Source of the DNA: Chloroflexota bacterium
GTDB lineage: Bacteria > Chloroflexota > Anaerolineae > UBA4142 > SHND01
Direction of reading: 5' to 3'
DNA: 64,000 bases
Assembly (NCBI GenBank): GCA_004295045.1
Contig: SHND01000022.1
Coordinates: 1-64,000, forward strand
Positions 59,040 to 64,000 of the stretch are shown one piece after another. Each line of letters starts with the position of its first letter. The first letter of the stretch is position 1. The notes under the pieces were generated by a model. The model had not been told where the DNA came from. It ran no database searches and saw only the letters and a program-made list of their open reading frames with translations. Position numbers and translations under genes: made by a program.

Positions 59040-61859
59040 CTATTCGGCGGCGGGCGCAGGCGTCGCTTTCATTTCAGCCACTTGCGGCTGCGCGCGAGCG
59101 TTACGCCGACGAAGGATGAACTTGATTGCTTCGTCAATGAGCAGCAGCGCGATGGCAAGCCCGATGGCAAGGAACCATTGGTCACGACTCAGTGAGGTTG
59201 TGCCGAGAATGCGCTGAAGGAAACCGAGCTCCGTCGCCAGGAACGTAAGCAAGAGCGAGATACCATACAACATCAACTGCCGCCGGTCCGAAAGAAAGTC
59301 GCGGTTGAACGCGGTGTGGAATTCATCGCGCGCGCTGATTCCGATCGCAACATTGAGCAATGAAAAAACGGCAAATGCCATTGTGATTGCAAGCGCGTAA
59401 CTGGTCGCCTCATACGCCTTTTCGACATACAATGTCACGACAGCCATGATGAGACCCAAAAAGATGATGCGCGCCCACTGCGCCCGCGAAAGCACCGGTT
59501 GCTGCAGCGGACGCGGCTTGCGCTCCATCAATCCGGGGCGCGGCTTGTCAAATCCCAACGCGATGGCGATGGGCACCTGAATCAAAAAGTTGATATACAA
59601 GACGACCAGCGGTGTGAACGGCACACCGCCTGCAATGAAAAACAATGCGGCGCCGAGATAGCTCAGAATGAACGCGACCAACGCTTCCATTTGAAAGCGG
59701 ATGTACTTGGACAAGTTGTCGTATAACGCGCGTCCGTACTCTACTGCTTTGACGATGGTGGCAAAATTGTCGTCGGTCAAAATCATCACCGCCGCTTCCT
59801 TTGAGACCTCTGTACCGGTGATGCCCATCGCTACACCGATGTCCGCTTTCTTGAGCGCAGGCGCGTCGTTCACGCCATCGCCGGTCATCGCCACGATGTT
59901 GTTCTGTTTTTGCAGCATTGTGACGAGACGAATTTTATCTTCAGGCGCGACGCGCGCAATGACGCCGATATTCGGCAGGTCGTTCATCAGTTGTTCGTCG
60001 CTCATTGCAGAGAACTGCGCGCCGGTGAGCGCGTTCCCGGTGATGCCCAATTCATGTCCAATCGCTGCGGCAGTCACAGCATGGTCGCCCGTAATCATGC
60101 GGACTTGAATCCCTGCGCTCTTGCATTTGGCAATCGCGTCTCTGGCTTCGGCGCGCGGCGGGTCCACAATGCCAACCATCGCCAGCAGCGTCAGATCATT
60201 CACCAAATCAATCAATTTCGCTTTCGGGTCAAACGTCTGCGGATCGAAATCGCGCCGCGCGACGACCATGACGCGTTCGCCTGCTTTTGCCATGCGCTCA
60301 TTTTCGTCGAGCGCCAGTTTGCGGTTGTCGTCGGTGATGGGGTGAAGGGAACCGTCCGGCGTCCAATACGAACCGCCGCGCGCGATCAACACATCGGGCG
60401 CGCCCTTGACGAAACAGCGCACGACGGGTTTGCCTTGCGCGTCGGTCATATTGTGGAACGTCGCCATGAATTTATAGTCCGAATCGAAGGGGACCTCTGC
60501 TACACGCGGATACATTTGACGCGCGCCATCCACATCAATCCCACCTTTTGCCGCCAACACAATCAATGCGCCTTCGGTCGGGTCGCCAATCAATTGCTCG
60601 CCGTCGAGACGCGCATCCGCGCACAACGCCATCGGCAGCATGATGGGTTCGAGGTCAATCTTGGCGCCGCCCGCGCTCAGGATTTGCCCTTCGGTCGTGT
60701 AGGGCGTTGTTCCTTTTTCTGCAGGGTCTGCCGCCGGTTTCGCTCCGAGATATTGCAATTCACCTTTCGTGCCATATCCTTCGCCCGTTACTTTGTAGCG
60801 GTTCTGACCGGGAATGGTGAATTCGCGCGCGGTCATTTTGTTCAGCGTGAGCGTGCCGGTCTTGTCCGAGCAAATCGCGGAAACGGAACCGAGCGTTTCG
60901 ACAGAAGGCAAGCGTTTGACAATTGCGTTTTGTTTCGCGAGCTCACGCGTGCCCATCGAATACAGCGTCGTAATCACCGCAGGCAAACCGGTGGGAATCG
61001 CGGAAATTGCCAGCGCGATGCCGGCGATAAAGACTTGCTCAAAGGGAGTGCCATTCAGCCACCCCAGGATGAGCATCAAAATAAATGCCAATCCCGCCAG
61101 CCCGGCAATGACGAGCGTCAAACGGTCGAGCTGCTTTTGCAGCGGCGTCTTGTCGGCTTCGGTCTTGTTGAGCAGGTCGGCGATGTGACCCATCTCGGTG
61201 TTCATCCCGGTCGTGGTGACAATCATCTCGCCGCGCCCGCGCGTGACCGATGTATTCATGTACGCCATGCAATGGCGGTCGCCCAACGGAACTTCGGGCT
61301 TGGTTATGGTCTCGGTGTCTTTGGATGACGCGACGCTTTCACCGGTCAGCGCGGCTTCTTCGATTTCAAGCGTTGCCGTAACAAAGAGGCGTCCATCCGC
61401 CGGGACGCGATTGCCCGCTTCCATCAACACAATATCGCCCGGGACCAGATTCGCGGCATCAATTTCGACCGCATCGCCGTCGCGTCGAACACGCGCGATG
61501 TTTTTCATCATCTTTTGCAGCGCGGCGAGACTTGCCTCGGCTTTGGATTCCTGATTCAAGCCTAGAACGGCATTAAAGACCGTCAAGCCGAGCAGGACCA
61601 GCGTGGTGCCCAGGTCCCGCGTAAAGATGAAGCTTGCCGCCGCAGCAACGAGCAAGATGATTTGCATGAAATCTTTGTATTGACGCAAAAATGCTTGCGC
61701 GCCCGATTCCTTTTTCTTGGCGGCGAGAACATTAGCGCCATATTTCTGTAAACGCTGCTGCGCTTCACCCGCGCTCAACCCCTTTTTCGGGTCAACGCCC
61801 AACTGCTGCGCGACCTGCTCCGCTGACATCTGATACCAATTCGTTTTAGATTCCGCCAT
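59040..61859 (-). CDS. P-type cation ATPase with non-canonical ion site
   Basis: From ATG 61859 (AAAGGAG 8 nt before) it is 939 aa. It has the P2-type layout: N-terminal cation-ATPase domain, TGES (actuator, near 172), DKTGTLT (phosphorylated Asp near 332), a nucleotide-binding domain and GDGVNDAPALKKADIGVAMG. In SERCA-type Ca2+ pumps helix M4 has PEGLP, M5 has NVGE and M6 has NxxTD. Here M4 is PTGLP, M5 has LVAF and M6 has NFLIQ, so most Ca2+-binding acids are gone. The ion is unknown. It is followed by ZIP on the same strand and preceded by its own promoter. Confidence 0.9.
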   Translation of the reverse strand: MAESKTNWYQMSAEQVAQQLGVDPKKGLSAGEAQQRLQKYGANVLAAKKKESGAQAFLRQYKDFMQIILLVAAAASFIFTRDLGTTLVLLGLTVFNAVLGLNQESKAEASLAALQKMMKNIARVRRDGDAVEIDAANLVPGDIVLMEAGNRVPADGRLFVTATLEIEEAALTGESVASSKDTETITKPEVPLGDRHCMAYMNTSVTRGRGEMIVTTTGMNTEMGHIADLLNKTEADKTPLQKQLDRLTLVIAGLAGLAFILMLILGWLNGTPFEQVFIAGIALAISAIPTGLPAVITTLYSMGTRELAKQNAIVKRLPSVETLGSVSAICSDKTGTLTLNKMTAREFTIPGQNRYKVTGEGYGTKGELQYLGAKPAADPAEKGTTPYTTEGQILSAGGAKIDLEPIMLPMALCADARLDGEQLIGDPTEGALIVLAAKGGIDVDGARQMYPRVAEVPFDSDYKFMATFHNMTDAQGKPVVRCFVKGAPDVLIARGGSYWTPDGSLHPITDDNRKLALDENERMAKAGERVMVVARRDFDPQTFDPKAKLIDLVNDLTLLAMVGIVDPPRAEARDAIAKCKSAGIQVRMITGDHAVTAAAIGHELGITGNALTGAQFSAMSDEQLMNDLPNIGVIARVAPEDKIRLVTMLQKQNNIVAMTGDGVNDAPALKKADIGVAMGITGTEVSKEAAVMILTDDNFATIVKAVEYGRALYDNLSKYIRFQMEALVAFILSYLGAALFFIAGGVPFTPLVVLYINFLIQVPIAIALGFDKPRPGLMERKPRPLQQPVLSRAQWARIIFLGLIMAVVTLYVEKAYEATSYALAITMAFAVFSLLNVAIGISARDEFHTAFNRDFLSDRRQLMLYGISLLLTFLATELGFLQRILGTTSLSRDQWFLAIGLAIALLLIDEAIKFILRRRNARAQPQVAEMKATPAPAAE

Positions 61860-61917
61860 AATCTTTGCTCCTTTGGGATAGATCAACGATGATCCATTCT
61901 GCTCGCCTGTTTAATCT

Positions 61918-61945
61918 CGTATAGTTTTGATGTCCGAATCGTCAA
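61918..61945 (-). promoter_or_regulatory. Promoter of the P-type ATPase gene
   Basis: On the minus strand TTGACG (61945-61940), a 16-bp spacer and TATACG (61923-61918). The -35 overlaps the end of the YqhA gene. Confidence 0.5.
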
Positions 61946-62427
61946 CTCTCTTGCTCTTTGTCATGGATTGCATGCGCCAACGTATAGGCGACGCCAACGA
62001 TTACGACACCAATTGCTAGACCGATTGCGATAATATTCCAACTGCCATCCCATGTGACCGCATATCCGAAAAAGGACACCGCGAGCATCACGAGAACGGT
62101 TGCCAGCAACCGTTCTTTCAAATTGTCCAATGTAGTAATCTTTAACCAAGCAGGCAATTCGATTTCCTTGTTGATAAAGAGTTGATACAATCCCAAAGCA
62201 ATTACATACAACACCGTGCCGAGCAAAAAGAGCTCGATCAGTTCGATTGCGCCCACTGCCACTTTTTTGGTAATGTCTGCGGCATCAACTCCCTGCTGCA
62301 AAATTGCGATCAGGATTCTGACAATATCAAAAACGCCAAATAACATGACCAACGTCGCCGCCAAGAGCGACCCGACTACGGCGATGATGATGAGATAACG
62401 GCTTGCCGCGAGGAGCTTGGGTAACAT
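61942..62427 (-). CDS. YqhA/UPF0114 family membrane protein
   Basis: The 161-aa protein has three or four membrane helices and the pattern RYLIIIAVVGSLLAATLVMLFGVFDI, then IELIELFLLGTVLYVIALGLYQLFIN and LDNLKERLLATVLVMLAVSFFGY, as in UPF0114 proteins. Function unknown. It is on the same strand as the PPK2 and P-type ATPase genes. Confidence 0.88.
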   Translation of the reverse strand: MLPKLLAASRYLIIIAVVGSLLAATLVMLFGVFDIVRILIAILQQGVDAADITKKVAVGAIELIELFLLGTVLYVIALGLYQLFINKEIELPAWLKITTLDNLKERLLATVLVMLAVSFFGYAVTWDGSWNIIAIGLAIGVVIVGVAYTLAHAIHDKEQES

Positions 62428-62611
62428 GCTTTATTCACCTGCGCGCGGACATCACGTCGAGTTTTGCATTTGGACGCGTAGGCGGACGATTCAGTTGCTC
62501 GGCTTTCCTGCTGCGCGCGTGTTTTCGTCCGGAAAACACTTGCCGAGTTCCGTCACCTCACCGTCCGCCGCACCGATGGTTGTGATTCTCATTTGCAGCT
62601 AAAACAAGAAC

Positions 62612-63523
62612 TCAGTACTTGGCTGGCACGTACTTGAACGGATGATCCGGCTGAACGTATCCGTCGGGCTTTTGGCGCTCGGGCAGTTCCACCTTTTCGC
62701 GCGGAACCTCCGCGTATGGAATCAGACTCAAGAGATGGGTGATGCAATTCAAACGGGCGCGGCGCTGGTCATCCGAAGGAACAACGTACCATGGCGATTC
62801 CGCCGTGTCGGTCGCGGCAAACATGGCATCGCGCGCCCGCGAATAATCGTACCAGCGCGCTTGGGCTTGCACGTCCATCGGGCTGAGCTTCCAGACTTTG
62901 CGATAATCCTTGATGCGCTCTTCGAAACGTTTTGCTTGCTCGTCCATACTCACTTCGAGCCAGTATTTCACGAGGATCACGCCGGAAGAAATGATCGCTC
63001 GCTCGACGGCAGGCGTCCACTTTAAAAAGTCCTCGACCTGCTGTTCGGTGCAAAAACCCATTACGCGTTCGACGCCCGCGCGATTGTACCAACTGCGGTC
63101 AAAGAGTACGACTTCACCTGCGGCAGGCAGGTGCGGCAAATAGCGCTGAATGTACATTTGCGATTTTTCGCGCTCGGTTGGCGCCGTTAGTGCGATGACG
63201 CGAAAGACGCGCGGGCTGACCCTCTCCGTGATGCGTTTGATCACGCCACCTTTCCCCGCCGTGTCGCGCCCCTCAAACACGACACAAATTTTCGCGCCCG
63301 TGTATTTCACCCATTCCTGGAGCTTGACGAGTTCGACCTGGAGTTTTTCCAGCTCCTCTTCAAACTCTTTGCGTTTCATTTTGGGCTTGGGCTCGCCACT
63401 CTCGCCTGCGCTCATGACATAGGAGGCGCCGCCATGTTCATGTGCCTCGAGCGCTTTTTGCTGCGCGCGTTCAAACTCCTTTTGGAGTTTTTTTTGTTTT
63501 TTCTTTTCCTTTTTTTTGCCCAT
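62612..63523 (-). CDS. ppk2: Polyphosphate kinase 2 (PPK2)
   Basis: From ATG 63523 (GGAGG 8 nt upstream) it is 303 aa. A Lys-rich N-terminus (KKKEKKKQKKLQKEFERAQ) precedes the PPK2 core with Walker A GRDTAGKGG, FDRSWYNRAGVERVMGF (Walker B with lid) and WKLSPMDVQAQARWYDYSRARDAMF. PPK2 uses polyphosphate to phosphorylate nucleoside di- or monophosphates. The single-domain length fits class I or III; the sequence does not fix the class. Confidence 0.93.
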   Translation of the reverse strand: MGKKKEKKKQKKLQKEFERAQQKALEAHEHGGASYVMSAGESGEPKPKMKRKEFEEELEKLQVELVKLQEWVKYTGAKICVVFEGRDTAGKGGVIKRITERVSPRVFRVIALTAPTEREKSQMYIQRYLPHLPAAGEVVLFDRSWYNRAGVERVMGFCTEQQVEDFLKWTPAVERAIISSGVILVKYWLEVSMDEQAKRFEERIKDYRKVWKLSPMDVQAQARWYDYSRARDAMFAATDTAESPWYVVPSDDQRRARLNCITHLLSLIPYAEVPREKVELPERQKPDGYVQPDHPFKYVPAKY

Positions 63524-63681
63524 GATAGTTGCCTCCGATGGTTTTGCAACCGACACAGCACATCAGCGATTGGACACGGATTTCTGAAACTATTTTTGTT
63601 TTATCCGCGTTCATTCGCGTTCATCTGCGTCCGAAGAATGGAATTGCGATGGCTTGTAACAGCTTGTTGAACGTTACGACC

Positions 63682-64000
63682 CTATCCCGCCTCTTGAACA
63701 TTATACCCACCCACTCCATAATGCTCGACCTTGGCGGGTTCGGGCGGATATGCTTGCTCCGCCTTTTCGGGAGTGAGGTATTGAATCCGAAATCCGATCA
63801 AGTCAAAGATGAATGAAAGAATTGGGTTGATGAGATTGAAAAAGCAGAACGGCAAATACGCGATGGTCGCCACGCCCAACGTCGCCGCCATGTACGCGCC
63901 GCACGTATTCCATGGCACGAGCGGTGACGTAATCGTTGCCGTGTCCTCCAATTGGCGCGAGAGCATTTGCGGTGCGATGTTGCGCTTTTTGAATTCTTCG
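63682..64000 (-). CDS. NhaC family Na+/H+ antiporter (5' end outside window)
   Basis: The last about 105 residues are seen, reading from the right edge: SRQLEDTATITSPLVPWNTCGAYMAATLGVATIAYLPFCFFNLINPILSF. This is the C-terminal part of NhaC-type antiporters, with the conserved TSPLVPWNTCG. It exchanges Na+ for H+. The frame continues beyond 64000. Confidence 0.85.
   Translation of the reverse strand, partial: EEFKKRNIAPQMLSRQLEDTATITSPLVPWNTCGAYMAATLGVATIAYLPFCFFNLINPILSFIFDLIGFRIQYLTPEKAEQAYPPEPAKVEHYGVGGYNVQEAG

Noticed and set aside
59910-61328. Long + strand open frame (about 470 codons) opposite the P-type ATPase gene
   Set aside because: It lies fully antisense to a gene with all P-type ATPase motifs. 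Its translation is Arg/His-rich without family features, as expected for the shadow of a GC-rich gene.
1-64000. tRNA, rRNA, insertion sequences, att sites, prophage
   Set aside because: Looked for cloverleaf-like ends, transposase or integrase motifs and target duplications by eye; none was convincing. A tRNAscan-SE, Infernal and ISfinder search would be decisive.

Overview
The window looks like a chromosomal segment of a Chloroflexota bacterium, probably Anaerolineae-like and from an environmental genome. This is inferred from gene content, not from a marker gene: a large MalT-type LuxR regulator, many small stress-associated membrane and Gly/Ala-rich proteins (DUF1269, DUF6325, SHOCT, HdeD, YqhA types), Thr/Pro/Ala-rich linkers on exported proteins, NDH-2 plus cytochrome bd, and moderately GC-rich coding DNA. 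No tRNA, rRNA, CRISPR array, insertion sequence or phage gene was recognised.

Layout. 1-563 (-): start of a polyprenyl-phosphate sugar transferase cut by the left edge. 852-5991 (+): a consensus promoter, a ~310-nt leader with four consecutive hairpins, a family-5 ABC substrate-binding lipoprotein, a strong hairpin, DinB-like and hotdog genes, then two Dpp/Opp permeases and a terminator; no ATPase subunit. 6156-9781 (+): DUF58 plus transglutaminase pair. 9778-15756 (-): amidase, membrane protein, SulP transporter, a 13-unit 15-bp minisatellite, then SHOCT, DUF6325 and DUF1269 proteins. 15974-25837 (+): a 906-aa MalT-like regulator followed by small stress and membrane genes, a K+ channel and three more DUF1269-type genes. 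25838-26633: a relic zone with fragments of a sulfatase, an exported protein and an MscS channel. 26634-42650 (+): a membrane protein, a Vps62-like protein, NDH-2, cydA, cydB, a CBM48 relic, GMC oxidoreductase, MFS, GH63-like glucosidase, SDR, cydD, cydC. 42673-53144 (+): MFS exporter, HdeD, Trk/Ktr K+ uptake pair, exported LppX-like protein, phasin-like protein, RDD protein, squalene-synthase-like enzyme, ABC1/UbiB kinase. 53174-64000 (-): cupredoxin-like lipoprotein, small protein, a NET-repeat Ig-like surface protein paired with a coiled-coil HhH membrane protein, ZIP transporter, a P-type ATPase with altered cation-site residues, YqhA, PPK2 and the end of an NhaC antiporter.

How the genes may work together. 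Much of the window can be read as an envelope, ion and stress-homeostasis region (K+ uptake and channel, SulP, ZIP, P-type ATPase, Na+/H+ antiporter, MscS relic, DUF1269 proteins, polyphosphate kinase). The central block pairs a quinol oxidase and its NADH dehydrogenase with sugar-hydrolysing and sugar-oxidising enzymes. The most interesting signal is a repeated motif, GTACTCYAAAAGTACTC followed in three copies by CTTGGGGGATG or TTTGGGGGATG. It occurs five times between genes, always on the strand of the next small stress-type gene. Two copies flank the MalT-like regulator, and the GGGGATG part resembles the known MalT box, suggesting an undescribed regulon.
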